Assembly: GCA_963783095.1 (NCBI GenBank) | Contig: CAWAMR010000004.1 | Coordinates: 1-64,000 of the forward strand | Direction: 5' to 3' | From: CAWAMR01 sp963783095 | GTDB lineage: Bacteria; Planctomycetota; Planctomycetia; Gemmatales; Gemmataceae | Length of the DNA stretch: 64,000 nucleotides | Part shown: piece by piece, positions 45,762 to 56,219 of the stretch | Layout of the letters: each line of letters begins with the position of its first letter | How positions within the stretch are numbered: position 1 is the first letter of the stretch | Translations under genes and position numbers: made by a program | Notes under the pieces: generated by a model | Told to the model about the DNA's origin: nothing | Seen by the model: only the letters and a program-made list of their open reading frames with translations | Database searches by the model: none

Positions 45762-48242
45762 TTACTTGAACGCACCTTTCAACACCCGACGTTTCACCAC
45801 TTCGACCAGCCCCAAATAGACTATCGTTGCCACGACCACAAATAGCAGATAACCGGTGGGAAGCGGGACAAAGCCAAAAGCTTCTGCCATGGGCGAGTAC
45901 GGCAGCAAGAATCCTGCCAGGACAATTGCCAGGACTGTGATCGTCAACGCCCGACTGGGTCGGCTTCTGAAGGGGTTGCCGCCCGTGCGAATCACGAACA
46001 ACACCAGTGTCTGGGTAGCTAACGATTCGACGAACCAGCCGGTATGAAAGAGCGTCTCGGACGCGTGGAACACTGCCAACAGCACCCAGAAGGTCAGAAA
46101 GTCGAACACTGAACTGATCGGCCCAATATAAATCATGAATCGTCGAATCAAACCGATATCCCATTTCCGGGGCTTTTGCACATATTCAGGATCGACCCGA
46201 TCTGTCGGGATGGTGATTTGTGCCAGATCGTACATGAAATTGTTCAAGAGGATCTGAATGGCCAGCATCGGCAAAAAAGGCAAGAACACGGTGGCTGCCG
46301 CCATGCTGAACATATTGCCGAAGTTGGAACTGGTCCCCATGAACAAGTATTTCATGACGTTGCCAAATGCCTGCCGACCCTCAATGATGCCGGCGTGAAG
46401 AACGTGCAAACTGGGTTCCATCAGGATGATTTCCGCCGCGTCTCGAGCTACATCTACTGCCGCAGCTACCGAGATTCCGACATCGGCGGTGTGCAGCGCC
46501 GGCGCATCGTTGATGCCATCACCCAAATACCCCACCACATGACCCCGGCGTTTCAACGCCAGAATGATCCGCATTTTCTGCGTGGGGGCCAGACGGGCAA
46601 AGACCTGGACTTCTTCGACGATATGGAACAGGGCGGTATCGGTCACGCGGTCGATGTCCTCGCCTCGCAGCATGCCCGTGGTGTTGATTCCGACCTGTTT
46701 ACACACATGTTGTGTGACCCGTTCATTATCGCCGCTGAGGACCAGAACGCGAACACCATCTCGTTCCAGTGAAAGCAAGGCTTCACTCGCTTCCGGTCGA
46801 AGTGGATCGGTAAAAACCGCCAGCCCGACGTACACCAGTTCGCGCTCGTCGACCATGTTGAAGGTTCCTCCCAAGGGAACCTTCCGAAAGGCCACCGCTA
46901 AAACCCGGAACCCCATTTCGCTCATCTGTTCATACGCGAGGACGATTCGCTTACGTGTGGCGTCATTGAGAGGCGCGGTAGCACCATTCTCCTCATAGTG
47001 GGTGCAGCAAGTGAGAACGCTCTCCGGTGCGCCCTTGGTTATCAACAAGGCACCGAATGTATCCTCAACCACAATCGAAGATCGTCGTCGTTCAAAATCG
47101 AAGGGCACCTCATCGCGTTTCTGAAAGGCTTCAATGTCGGCGCGGGGTGCTTGAGGATAGCAGTATCGAGTGGACTGCGAATACCACTCTCGTGGTAACT
47201 ATTCAGATAGGCCAAGAGAAAAACACGTTGGGAAGGGTTCCCAAATGGATCGGTGACCTTCTCAAGATCCATTTCGCCGCGGGTAAGAGTCCCAGTCTTG
47301 TCGCAACAGAGGACGTCCATGCTGCCGTAATTCTGCATCGCCGCGAGATGTTTGACGATGACCTTCTGCCGGGCCATGCGCACCGCGCCCTGAGCGAGTG
47401 TCACCGCAGTAATCATCGGTAGAAATTCAGGTGTCAAACCAACTGCCAGTGCGATGGCGAACAGCAGCGATTCCAGTGCATCGCGACTTCATGACCGCGT
47501 CAACGAGAAAGACAAAGAACACCAGTACCAGCACCGTTTGCGTGATGAACAAACCGAATCGCCGAGTACCGCGTTCAAACTCCGTCTCCGGGGCACGTTC
47601 ACTCAGTCGGGCAGCAATGTCGCCAAAGCCCGTTTTGTTTCCGGTCGCAAATACAACTGCTGTCGCGGTGCCGCTAATGATGGAGGTTCCAAGAAAGACC
47701 AATCCTGGATCATCGGCTCGGGCTGTCCCTTCTCGTGTTCTGTCGCTGGCTTCTTTTTCGACAGGCAACGACTCACCGGTCAATGCTGCCTGTTGAACGT
47801 GGAGATCGCGGGAACGCAACAATCGGCAATCGGCGGGAACCAGATCACCCGCGCTGAGTTGGATCACATCGTCTGGTACCACTTCATGACGGGGAACCTC
47901 TTTCCACTTTCCATCACGGCGAACCGTTGCTGTCAGAGCAACCGTTTCTCGCAATCTTTGGATTGCCCGGTGCGACCGAAGCGTCTGGAAAAAGTTAATA
48001 CCGATACCTACCAACACCATCAGGATGATAATGATCGAACTCGTGACCTCGCCCACCAGCGCGGAAATTCCAGCAGCAATAATCAGCACAATCGCCAGGG
48101 GGTTTGCGAAGAGTGTCAGCAAATGCAACAAACCGACTCCCTGTCGGCTGGGTGATGGCTTATTGGGACCGATGCGATCGAGACGATCTCTGGCCTCCAC
48201 CGAGGTCAAGCCTTGAGCGGGAGTAAGCGTATCGTTATTCAT
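45762..48242 (-). pseudogene. P-type cation ATPase (MgtA/CtpF-like), two frameshifts
   Basis: ATG 48242 starts MNNDTLTPAQGLTSVEARDR. Landmarks in order: LSAGDLVPADCRLLRSRDLH, AALTGESLPVEK, then after a shift near 47440, LPMITAVTLAQGAVRMARQK, VLCCDKTGTLTRGE (phosphorylated Asp), then after a shift near 47090, LLITKGAPESVLTCC, VLVLSGDNERVTQHVCKQVG and GYLGDGINDAPALHTADVGI. Six C-terminal membrane helices end VKRRVLKGAFK. The sequence is closest in style to magnesium-import P3B pumps (MGTSSNFGNMFSMA). It moves a divalent cation across the inner membrane. Confidence 0.8.
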
Positions 48243-48336
48243 AAAGGAGACTTGCTCTGGGGTTTCATCTCTTCACCGCCTGTAGCTTCATCGCGGGAAA
48301 ACCGATGTGCTATTTCCGGTCGGCGGAGCAGACAAT

Positions 48337-48440
48337 TTTGTCGGAAATCTGCACGCGATATCAGCAACCCATCGATGCTTTGTGATTTGGACGGTTCGTT
48401 TTCGTCACACTTGCTCATCTTTTGATGACGGAATCGCACA
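48337..48440 (-). promoter_or_regulatory. Conserved upstream element, P-ATPase copy
   Basis: The partner of 45580-45680. Shared blocks include ATTTGGAC, TTTCGTCACA, TTGCTCATCTTTTGA and ATCGCACA. It lies about 95 nt before the ATPase start. The conservation outside coding sequence and its location before two stress genes suggest a shared promoter or regulator site. Confidence 0.65.
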
Positions 48441-48473
48441 ATGAGTCAGGTTGGAACAGGAGTCGTGACGTGA

Positions 48474-49460
48474 TTAACTGGTTACCAGGACTGCCGCGCC
48501 ACGAATCTTACCCTGTCGAAGTCGGAGTAAGGCTTCGTTGGCTGCGGCCAGTGGAAAGGTCTGAACCTCGGTCCGAACCGGGATCTTGGGAGCCAGAGTC
48601 ATGAATTCCTCGCCATCTCGCCGCGTCAGGTTAGCAACGGAACGGATGGTTCGCTCGCCCCACAATAAGCGATAGGGGAATGACGGAATGTCACTCATGT
48701 GGATGCCTCCACAGACAACAATCCCGCCCTTCGCGACAACCCGAAGCGCACTTGGGACAAGGTCGCCAACCGGGGCAAAAATAATCGCCGCATCCAACTC
48801 GTCGGGTGGAGTTGTGCCAGAATCCCCTACCCAAACAGCACCGAGGTCGTGGGCGAAACGCTGGGCACTCACGTCGCCTGCCCGTGTGAAAGCGTAAATG
48901 CTCCGAGATTGATGACGAGCAACCTGTGCCACGATGTGCGCGGCGGCTCCGAATCCGTAGATGCCAAGCCGCCGAGCGTCCCCAGCCATTACCAAGGACC
49001 GGTAGCCGATCAGGCCGGCACAAAGCAGCGGTGCTGCCTCGGCATCGGTATAGCTCTTCGGGATCGGCAAGCAAAAACGCTGATCCGCGACAGTGTATTC
49101 CGCATATCCCCCGTCTAACTGGTAGCCCGTAAAACGGGCCTGATCGCAGAGATTCTCTCGACCGGAAGCGCAATATCGGCAATTACCGCACGTGTATCCA
49201 AGCCAGGGAAGCCCCACCCGGTCTCCAACAGTGAAATGTTCAACTCTTTTGCCGATCCCTGCGACGATGCCGACAATCTCATGGCCTGGGATGATGGGGA
49301 GTTTTGGGTCAGGCAATTCGCCATCCACCACATGCAAATCGGTTCTGCAGACTCCACAGGCGCGAACTTGGATAAGGATCTGATTGTCGCTCAGCGTCGG
49401 GAGCGGCAAGTCAACCTCTCGAAGAGGCGCGCGTGGAACGTCGAGAATCATGGCTTTCAT
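48474..49460 (-). CDS. Zinc-dependent alcohol dehydrogenase (MDR family)
   Basis: 328 residues from ATG 49460 (MKAMILDVPRAPL); the frame is open upstream but the family starts here. Catalytic zinc: CGVCRTDLHVVDGE and PGHEIVG. Structural zinc: CGNCRYCASGRENLC. NAD(P) loop is degenerate: RLGIYGFGAAAHIVAQVARH. Ends AAVLVTS. It oxidises an alcohol or reduces an aldehyde in the cytoplasm; substrate unknown. It lies in the stress cluster beside the P-ATPase and GlgX genes. Confidence 0.88.
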   Translation of the reverse strand: MKAMILDVPRAPLREVDLPLPTLSDNQILIQVRACGVCRTDLHVVDGELPDPKLPIIPGHEIVGIVAGIGKRVEHFTVGDRVGLPWLGYTCGNCRYCASGRENLCDQARFTGYQLDGGYAEYTVADQRFCLPIPKSYTDAEAAPLLCAGLIGYRSLVMAGDARRLGIYGFGAAAHIVAQVARHQSRSIYAFTRAGDVSAQRFAHDLGAVWVGDSGTTPPDELDAAIIFAPVGDLVPSALRVVAKGGIVVCGGIHMSDIPSFPYRLLWGERTIRSVANLTRRDGEEFMTLAPKIPVRTEVQTFPLAAANEALLRLRQGKIRGAAVLVTS

Positions 49461-49574
49461 ATAAAGACCAGCCAAAGTTTCCTGACTGCCATGTGACATA
49501 ATGGATAATGGCTCAGTCAGTCTCTTGCCAAAACCACAGGCAAATCCGTATTGCAACACTCCACCAGTTCCAAA

Positions 49575-49793
49575 TCAGTGGTTTCGCAAATCTTTTTCGG
49601 CCTCCAGCCAGAACTGAATCCCATCTCCTTCCGGCTTTCCGGCAGATACCCATTTGTGGTAGGCTAGTATGCGAATCTCAGCCTCGCATGGCTCGCAAGC
49701 TTGGTTGACCGCTTTTTCGGGTTTCGTTGGATTTGGTGCCGAAACCGGCTCGGTGGACACCAATGTCATAGTGCTTTGACGATGTTTTCGCAT
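49575..49793 (-). CDS. DUF2934 family small protein
   Basis: 72 residues; ATG 49793 preferred over one 6 codons upstream because AAGGAG lies 10 nt before it. The C-terminal half, EAEIRILAYHKWVSAGKPEG and DGIQFWLEAEKDLRNH, is the DUF2934 motif (IRxxAYxLWxxxGxPxGxxxxxWxxAExxL). Function unknown. The N-terminal half is Ser/Thr/Pro-rich and disordered. Confidence 0.65.
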   Translation of the reverse strand: MRKHRQSTMTLVSTEPVSAPNPTKPEKAVNQACEPCEAEIRILAYHKWVSAGKPEGDGIQFWLEAEKDLRNH

Positions 49794-49811
49794 AAGTTCT
49801 CTCTCCTTCAA

Positions 49812-50267
49812 ATGTGCTCAATCAAAGTACGATTGGTCGAACCCTTCACCGCATACCTTATACCAAACGGCTCGACTCCATAAAGATTGTGGATTTTCAA
49901 TCGCTAGACTGGAACAGGCAGGCGTTGGGTGGTGGGTTGAACGGTTGATTCTAAGTCTGGTTCGTTCAAGTGATGGTGAACGGCTTTGACTGCTCGGGGA
50001 TTCCGGATTCAAGGCCATACTTGTCGAATAACCTAGATGAAGCGATTCGGTGATCGGTGTGCGAAAAACGCCAACGACGAGCAAGCGATTTGAAAGTGAT
50101 TGGTCGATAAATCATCCGCAGACCACCTTCTTTACTCGGAGTTGATCTTGATCATTTCAAACTGAACATCGATCGATTCGAGAGTGCCGGGCGGAGAGCA
50201 ACTCATGGATGATCGATCAAGTGCATCGAATACAAGCATAACCATTGACGAAGGGTAAGGAGAAACC
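49812..50267. other. Divergent upstream region of DUF2934 and GlgX genes
   Basis: No gene is supported. GATCGATC-rich stretches occur at 50165-50230. AAGGAG lies before the GlgX start. Both promoters should be here. Confidence 0.35.
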
Positions 50268-52328
50268 ATGTCGGATTGGATCGCTGTCGAGGGAGCTTCA
50301 TATCCCCTGGGAGCTAGTTATGTCGAAAGCACTCAAGCCTGGAACTTTGCCCTCTATTCCAAGCATGCAGAGAGCGTTACGTTACTGCTGTATGCGGAAG
50401 AAGATCTGGTGACTCCACTTTTCACTTACTCTTTCAGCTATCTACGTAACAAATCAGGAAGGATCTGGCACTGTCGGATTGCTCAGGCCCACATCCAAAA
50501 TGCTCGCTTTTACGCCTATTCAATCGCCGGACCGGTCTCGCAAAGCCAATTTGAATGGCACTGCTTCGACTCAAAAAAGATCCTTCTCGATCCCTATGCA
50601 AAGTCGATCTATTTCCCACCGTCTTTTGATCGGGCAGCAGCCTCACATCCTGGGTCAAACGCCGGCAAGGCACCGCTGGGGTGCCTCACCGGTGCAGGCG
50701 AAGTCTTTGATTGGGGCAAAGACAAGTGTCCTCGTCACCAATCGGACACAATCATTTACGAGTTGCACGTTCGAGGGTTCACGAATAACCCCAATTCCGG
50801 TGTAGCTCCAGAGCGCCGTGGTACCTTCGCGGGATTGATCGAAAAGATCCCGTATCTGAAAGACCTGGGCGTCACCGCAGTCGAACTTATGCCGGTCTTT
50901 CAATTCGATACTCGGGACGGGAACTACTGGGGATACATGCCTCTAAGCTTTTTTGCTCCCCACCACGGCTACCTCAGTCAATCGGAGGATCGCGACCAAC
51001 ACAACGAGTTCCGCACTATGGTCAAAGCTCTCCATGCAGCGGAAATCGAGATCATCCTCGACGTGGTCTACAACCACACGGCGGAAGGCGACCAAAGCGG
51101 ACCAGTTTACAGCTACAAGGGAATCGACAACAGTACTTATTACCTGATGTCCAGCAAGCCCGGTAATCCTTACGAGAATTACTCCGGAACCGGAAACACC
51201 CTGCACTGTTCCAACCGCTATGTCCGGAAGATGATTGTGGACAGCCTCCGGTATTGGGTCAAGGAAATGCATGTTGATGGGTTCAGGTTTGACCTGGCCT
51301 CGGTGTTTGCACGCAACGACGACGGTTCTCTCAACCTGGAGGATCCGCCGATCTTCGGAGACATCGTATCGGATCCAGACTTCTGGAACCTCCGTCTGAT
51401 CGCGGAGCCATGGGACGCGGCTGGAACCTATCAGTTGGGCCATAGTTTCCACGCCTTGCGATGGTTCCAATGGAATGGCCGGTTTCGTGACGAAGTTCGC
51501 CAATTCGTGCGAGGCGACAGGGGCTTGGTGCCGGCGCTCATGCGATGCCTCTACGGCAGCGATGACCTGTTCCCCGACGACCGGATGCATGCGTTCCACG
51601 CCTACCAAAGCATCAACTACATTACGTCCCACGACGGCTTCACTCTCCACGACCTCGTAGCCTACAACCGGAAACGCAATCAGGCGAACGGAAACAACAA
51701 CATGGACGGCCCGGAGGAGAACTATAGCTGGAATTGTGGGTGGGAAGGGGACGACAAAACGCCAGCGGAGGTCTTGCAAGTGCGGCAGCGTCAAGCCAAG
51801 AACTTCTTCTGCTTGATGTTCCTGGCGAATGGCACACCGATGTTGCGTGCCGGCGATGAGTTCCTGCAGACGCAAGGCGGTAACAGCAACCCGTATAACC
51901 AGGACAATGAGACAAGTTGGCTCGACTGGGACCGGCTCGCCGTTAACCAGGACGTTTTTCGGTTCTGCCGTTGCATGATTCGATTCCGCAAAGTCCATCC
52001 GTCTCTGGGGCGAAGCCGTTTTTGGCGCGAGGATGTGCGTTGGTATGGCATAGGATCGAACGTAGACATGAGTCCTGGTTCACACACACTGGCGTTTTAC
52101 CTGAGCGGAGCCTCTCAGAATGACGTTGATCTTTACGTCATGATCAACGCCTCAGAGAGAGAGGAAACCTTCCAAATTCAGGTGGGGCGATCCGGTGATT
52201 GGCGACGGATCATTGACACGGCCCTTGCCAGCCCGGACGACTTTCGCGAGCCGACAGAGGGACTCCCCATCGAGTCTTCATCTTACCTCGTCCGCTCTCG
52301 CTCCATCGTCGGATTGGTTCGCGGTTAA
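50268..52328 (+). CDS. glgX: Glycogen debranching enzyme / isoamylase-type GH13
   Basis: 686 residues, intact, full-length. N-terminal CBM48 (SYPLGASYVESTQAWNFALY-SKHAES), then the GH13 barrel: region I DVVYNHTAEGD, region II GFRFDLASVF (nucleophile Asp), region III RLIAEPWDAAG (acid Glu), region IV NYITSHDGFTLHD, and YSWNCGWEGDD. It cuts alpha-1,6 branches in glycogen or limit dextrins. AAGGAG precedes the ATG. The relic at 27897-28123 derives from a different GlgX-type gene. Confidence 0.9.
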   Translation: MSDWIAVEGASYPLGASYVESTQAWNFALYSKHAESVTLLLYAEEDLVTPLFTYSFSYLRNKSGRIWHCRIAQAHIQNARFYAYSIAGPVSQSQFEWHCFDSKKILLDPYAKSIYFPPSFDRAAASHPGSNAGKAPLGCLTGAGEVFDWGKDKCPRHQSDTIIYELHVRGFTNNPNSGVAPERRGTFAGLIEKIPYLKDLGVTAVELMPVFQFDTRDGNYWGYMPLSFFAPHHGYLSQSEDRDQHNEFRTMVKALHAAEIEIILDVVYNHTAEGDQSGPVYSYKGIDNSTYYLMSSKPGNPYENYSGTGNTLHCSNRYVRKMIVDSLRYWVKEMHVDGFRFDLASVFARNDDGSLNLEDPPIFGDIVSDPDFWNLRLIAEPWDAAGTYQLGHSFHALRWFQWNGRFRDEVRQFVRGDRGLVPALMRCLYGSDDLFPDDRMHAFHAYQSINYITSHDGFTLHDLVAYNRKRNQANGNNNMDGPEENYSWNCGWEGDDKTPAEVLQVRQRQAKNFFCLMFLANGTPMLRAGDEFLQTQGGNSNPYNQDNETSWLDWDRLAVNQDVFRFCRCMIRFRKVHPSLGRSRFWREDVRWYGIGSNVDMSPGSHTLAFYLSGASQNDVDLYVMINASEREETFQIQVGRSGDWRRIIDTALASPDDFREPTEGLPIESSSYLVRSRSIVGLVRG

Positions 52329-52630
52329 TCGTGCCACAACGTCACTTGGGATAGAAAGTGGAGAGATGTGCGTAATTTGCAAGCTGTGTGTCAAAAATGC
52401 CTCTGATCCTGTTATTGCGATTCCTTTAAGAGTTCAGACCAACCTGATTTTGGCCTCCGCAGCCACCATTCGCTTCGGCAACGACCGCTTCCAACCTTAG
52501 ACCTTGTTTTGGCATGATCGTTGCGATCAGCAACATCGTCATTGCCGAATAATGAATTCATCGGGCGCGAAAACACTGGTGCCTAGTGGAAAATAATGAA
52601 GCAGAATCAAGCACACAAGGAGTACAAGCA
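52329..52630. other. Intergenic region after glgX
   Basis: No gene seen; short frames without motifs. Likely holds the promoter of the BON gene. Confidence 0.35.
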
Positions 52631-53258
52631 ATGAAGAGCGACAGCGAACTAAAACGAGATGTCGAGAATGAGTTGAAATGGGACCCGAGAGTGAATGAAC
52701 CCCACATCGGTGTCAGCAGTAAGGACGGACTTATCACTCTCTCGGGCCACGTCACTGCCTACGCAGAAAAGTCTGCGGCAGTCAAGGCTGCGAACCGCGT
52801 TTACGGAGTCAAGGCCGTGGCCGACGAGATAGATGTCAAGCTGTTTGGCAGCCCCAATCACACCGATGAGGACATCGCAATGGCGTGCATCAATGCACTC
52901 AAATCCCACTACGCAGTGCCCGATGAGAAGATAAAGAGTTACGTTGGAAGGCGAAGTCGAATGGAACCACCAGAAGCAGGCTGCCGAGTCTGCTATCCTG
53001 CCTGGAATCCACGGAATCACCAACAGAATTCGAATCAAGCCACTCGTCTCACCAGAAGACATTAAGAGCAAGATCGAGGCAGCGTTCAAGCGTAACGCCG
53101 AGATCGATGCTCGCCGTGTCAAGGTCGAGGCCGTCGATGGGATCGTGACCTTGCATGGGAACGTCAGTTCGTGGGCAGAGCGGGACGAAGCACAAGAAGC
53201 AGCTTGGGCCGCTCCCGGAGTTACGTTGGTCGAGAATCAGATCATGGTCCTGCCTTAA
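52631..53258 (+). pseudogene. Protein with three BON domains (OsmY-like), one frameshift
   Basis: ATG 52631. Domain 1: SDSELKRDVENELKWDPRVN with GLITLSGHVTAYAEKSAAVK. Domain 2: DEDIAMACINALKSHYAVPD, then a one-base shift near 52935 leads to VTLEGEVEWNHQKQAAESAI. Domain 3: EDIKSKIEAAFKRNAEIDAR with GIVTLHGNVSSWAERDEAQE, ending MVLP. There is no signal peptide, unlike E. coli OsmY, so it may be cytoplasmic. BON domains bind phospholipid or other hydrophobic surfaces under stress. Confidence 0.75.
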
Positions 53259-53335
53259 CCCGTACGGGGTTTACGGCGGAGAGGAAGATCATAACTTTGC
53301 TTGCCGTGGCCACTTCCGCAAGCGAAACAGGCCGC

Positions 53336-53452
53336 ATGAACTTGCTTGAGGAAGTTACCAAGCAAACAGTCGCCGCACGTCCCGCGAAACGCCCCATTGA
53401 TCCTGTGCTGGAAAGGATTCTCTATGCCCGGAAGAATTGGTTGTCTTTTTGA
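53336..53452 (+). CDS. Possible 38-residue ORF
   Basis: From ATG 53336 the frame reads MNLLEEVTKQTVAARPAKRP and IDPVLERILYARKNWL. The composition is natural, but no ribosome site or family was found. It may be the end of a lost gene between the BON and phosphoribosyltransferase genes. Confidence 0.25.
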   Translation: MNLLEEVTKQTVAARPAKRPIDPVLERILYARKNWLSF

Positions 53453-53489
53453 AAAACCCCTCGGTCTGCTACCTTAAGGAGAAATACTT

Positions 53490-53944
53490 ATGTTTCGTGA
53501 TAGAGAAGATGCCGCGCACCAACTCGCCGATAAATTGAAGGATCGTGATTTGCTCGATCCGTTGATTCTGGCAATTCCTCGGGGCGGAGTCGTGACCGGA
53601 GCTGTGCTGGCGAGCGAACTCGGGGCGGAACTCGACGTGGTTCTGTCGCGCAAGTTGCAAGCACCGGCCAGCCAGAGCTCGCGATCGGTGCGATCGCCGA
53701 AGATGGACAAGTCTACCTCAACCACCATGCGGCGGGATTCCTCGATTCGATCAAAGAGTATCTCGCTGCAGAATCCAGACACCAACTCGCCGAGATCGCC
53801 AGGCGACAGAAACTCTTTCGAGGGAGAAGACGCCCAGCAAGTATTGCGGGGCGATCAGTGATCGTCACCGACGACGGTATCGCCACTGGATCGACGATGA
53901 TTGCAGCCCTGAAAACGGCCAAGGCACATAATCTGAGAGGGAAA
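53490..53944 (+). pseudogene. Phosphoribosyltransferase domain, frameshifted and truncated, joined to USP
   Basis: ATG 53490 with AAGGAG upstream. FRDREDAAHQLADKLKDRDL, LILAIPRGGVVTGAVLASEL, then a shift near 53680 gives PELAIGAIAEDGQVYLNHHA, and the PRPP loop VIVTDDGIATGSTMIAALKT. The last part of the domain is missing: after KTAKAHNLRG the frame runs straight into the USP start. Such proteins of unknown substrate sit in dormancy/stress clusters next to Hsp20, USP and erythromycin esterase. Confidence 0.75.
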
Positions 53945-54391
53945 ATGAACACCATTCGATCGATACTCTTCGCGACGGATTTCTCGGCACAATCGGAGAC
54001 CGCGTTCCCGCTCGCCGTTGCACTGGCCCGAGACTATGGAGCACATCTATTGATTGCCCATGTCATGCAGCCGCCGATAGTGGCTTACACACCGGGCGAG
54101 CTTGGCGAGTTTGAACCCGGCGGAACCCCGGATGAAATCAAGGAACGGTTGAAGGAATTCGACCCCCAGGATTCCCGGATCAAGGTCGAGTATCGGGTCG
54201 TTCAAGGTGAAGCGGCCAGCGAGATTTTGCGGATGGCGAAAGAATCTCAGTGCGACATGGTCGTCATCGGAACTCATGGAAGAACGGGAATTTCGAGGGT
54301 TTTGCTTGGCAGCGTTGCGGAAGAGATTTTGCGGCATGCGCCTTGCCCGGTGCTGACCATCCGCTGTCCTGCGCCGGCCGAGCAAACTTGA
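53945..54391 (+). CDS. Universal stress protein with ATP-binding motif
   Basis: Start at ATG 53945 (MNTIRSILFATDFSAQSETA) with GAGAGGG just upstream, in frame with the phosphoribosyltransferase remains. 148 residues. IGTHGRTGISRVLLGSVAEE is the G-x2-G-x9-G-S ATP-binding motif, and ILRHAPCPVLTIR the last strand. It can be made alone or as a fusion with the upstream domain. It is related to, but clearly different from, the USP at 31374. Confidence 0.85.
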   Translation: MNTIRSILFATDFSAQSETAFPLAVALARDYGAHLLIAHVMQPPIVAYTPGELGEFEPGGTPDEIKERLKEFDPQDSRIKVEYRVVQGEAASEILRMAKESQCDMVVIGTHGRTGISRVLLGSVAEEILRHAPCPVLTIRCPAPAEQT

Positions 54392-54502
54392 GCGAACCCC
54401 AATCTTCGTCTTCGCTGATGGGGCTTCGGCGAAGGCGATTGGCAGGCGAAGTCAGAAGAAGCGCTTTTCGCTCGTCTCATCAACCGGCACATCATGGTTG
54501 GC

Positions 54503-55846
54503 TCACATTCCGGACGGAAATGTTTCCGGCACTTCGCCGTCCTCGACAACCTTGATATGGAGTGGATGAATTGCACGTGTCTGGTCGAAGTGGAGAAATG
54601 CGTCGTATCGGCCGGGGAAAACTGTCGGGACATAATTACCCAAATGTTCGTAATGCGGGTGGTACACGACCCCAATGGCGCGATGCCCACGCTCCCTCTT
54701 CATTTCATCGATGCTACGTGCTTCATCCAGCAACAGCAGCTTGTTGCCTGGTCCAACCCGGTTCAGCACATCCTCCCAGCTCCCATCGCGGGCAGGCGGA
54801 ACTTCCATCCGTTCGATCGGTGCATCCCACTCATCGGCCGCGATGACGCTGCCTCGATTGGACCCGAAGCCCACCAACACCACCCCATCTTCCGAGTGGC
54901 GCTCGGCGCGTAACTGGCCGACGTTGACCATGCCGTCATCCACCATATCGGTAAAGCGGGCATCCCCCACATGAGTGTTGTGTTCCCAGACGATGGCCTT
55001 TGCCTGCCGGCCGTGGTGGCCGATCAGGCGGTCGAGAGTGTCGGCCATGTGTTGATCGCGAATGTTCCAGGACTCCGCTCGCCCACCGATCATGGTTCGG
55101 TAATAGGCTTCCGCATTCTTCAAGACGATTGCATTCTGCTCCGTTTCGAAGCGAGCTTCAATGTCCTCTTTGGATTGCGCTGGTGACTGGCTCCGCACTG
55201 CACGCAAGAGATCGACCACCTCTCTCTCGCACGAGTGGGGAACAAACCGAGTCGCGTGGGCGTAAGATTGGACATCTTCTCCGTGCGGCTCAAAGCACTG
55301 AAACGCCTTTTTCGCAGCCTGCAATGCCGCGCCATCCGTCTTTTGAAGATAACCCATGATCTGGTAAAGAGAGTCCCACAGACTGTAGACGTCCAGGCCG
55401 TAGAAGCCAACCTTTTTCACTTCCGCCAGATCTTGATTGTGCCGGCGCAACCACTCTGCGAAACGGACAACTTCCGCATTCGCCCACATCCAGGTCGGCC
55501 AGCGATTGAAGGCGTGCAGCACTTCTCGTGCACTCTCTCCAGAATCGGCATACCCTTTGACGTAGCGATTGACACGGTAGCAATCGGGCCAGTCGCCCTC
55601 TACCGCAATGAACGAAAAGCCCTTTTCGACGATAAGGCGTCGACTCAGCTCAGCTCGCCAGGAATAATACTCATGCGTGCCGTGAGATGCCTCGCCGATC
55701 AGTACATAGTTTGCCGAGCTAATACGGTCCAATAACGGGTCGAGATCGCTGGCCGAGCGCAGCGGTTTCGCGAGCGACCGAACAACTCTCAGCAATTCAT
55801 CGGTTACCGGCGGTTCTACGTTTGCCAGATGTCGTCTGCGAACCAT
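54503..55846 (-). CDS. Erythromycin esterase family protein
   Basis: 447 residues; ATG 55846 with AAAGGA 8 nt upstream. Motifs: LIGEASHGTHEYYSWRAELS, VEGDWPDCYRVNRYV, KVGFYGLDVYSLWDSL, VWEHNTHVGDARFTDM, VGFGSNRGSVIAADEW and AIGVVYHPHYEHLGNYV. These match the esterase half of the PCMT fusion at 24456. The likely role is a stress-linked hydrolase; drug resistance is not implied. Stand-alone form and fused form in one region point to duplication. Confidence 0.87.
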   Translation of the reverse strand: MVRRRHLANVEPPVTDELLRVVRSLAKPLRSASDLDPLLDRISSANYVLIGEASHGTHEYYSWRAELSRRLIVEKGFSFIAVEGDWPDCYRVNRYVKGYADSGESAREVLHAFNRWPTWMWANAEVVRFAEWLRRHNQDLAEVKKVGFYGLDVYSLWDSLYQIMGYLQKTDGAALQAAKKAFQCFEPHGEDVQSYAHATRFVPHSCEREVVDLLRAVRSQSPAQSKEDIEARFETEQNAIVLKNAEAYYRTMIGGRAESWNIRDQHMADTLDRLIGHHGRQAKAIVWEHNTHVGDARFTDMVDDGMVNVGQLRAERHSEDGVVLVGFGSNRGSVIAADEWDAPIERMEVPPARDGSWEDVLNRVGPGNKLLLLDEARSIDEMKRERGHRAIGVVYHPHYEHLGNYVPTVFPGRYDAFLHFDQTRAIHPLHIKVVEDGEVPETFPSGM

Positions 55847-56003
55847 GACCAAAGTCCTTTCTTCATCGATTCATTGCAAAACTCGTCACCAGTCATTTGG
55901 CTGGAAAATCCCGCGGCTCATTGATCGTTCGTTCTTTTGCGCTGTTGTTGAACCCATTTCGCCATCAAGATAGGGCGTTGCGCGAGAATGCTGATTTTGA
56001 AAC

Positions 56004-56219
56004 TCAGGCTACCCCAATCAGTCCCAGAGGTGGCCGGATCGACCCAACATACAAAGCAAACCATGTGCCGATGATCGGGTTACTCATTTTCCAAGCGAGT
56101 TCGGTACCCTCCTGGTCGGGTTGCAGGCCGATCCGCGAAGCCAGTGCCTCGCGCACCGCTGGATGATCATGGACGACCATAATCCATGCTGCGGGTTTCT
56201 CACTGTTTTTCTGCGACAT
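56004..56219 (-). pseudogene. Response-regulator receiver, N-terminal fragment
   Basis: ATG 56219 gives AAWIMVVHDHPAVREALASR and IGLQPDQ, the first strand, helix and turn of NarL/LuxR-type receivers ('VVDDHPAVREALAxRI'). It then changes to an unrelated hydrophobic sequence ending 56004. The acceptor Asp and output domain are missing. Confidence 0.5.

Noticed and set aside
50943..51998. 351-residue minus-strand frame inside glgX
   Set aside because: Shadow of an intact GH13 enzyme with all four conserved regions.
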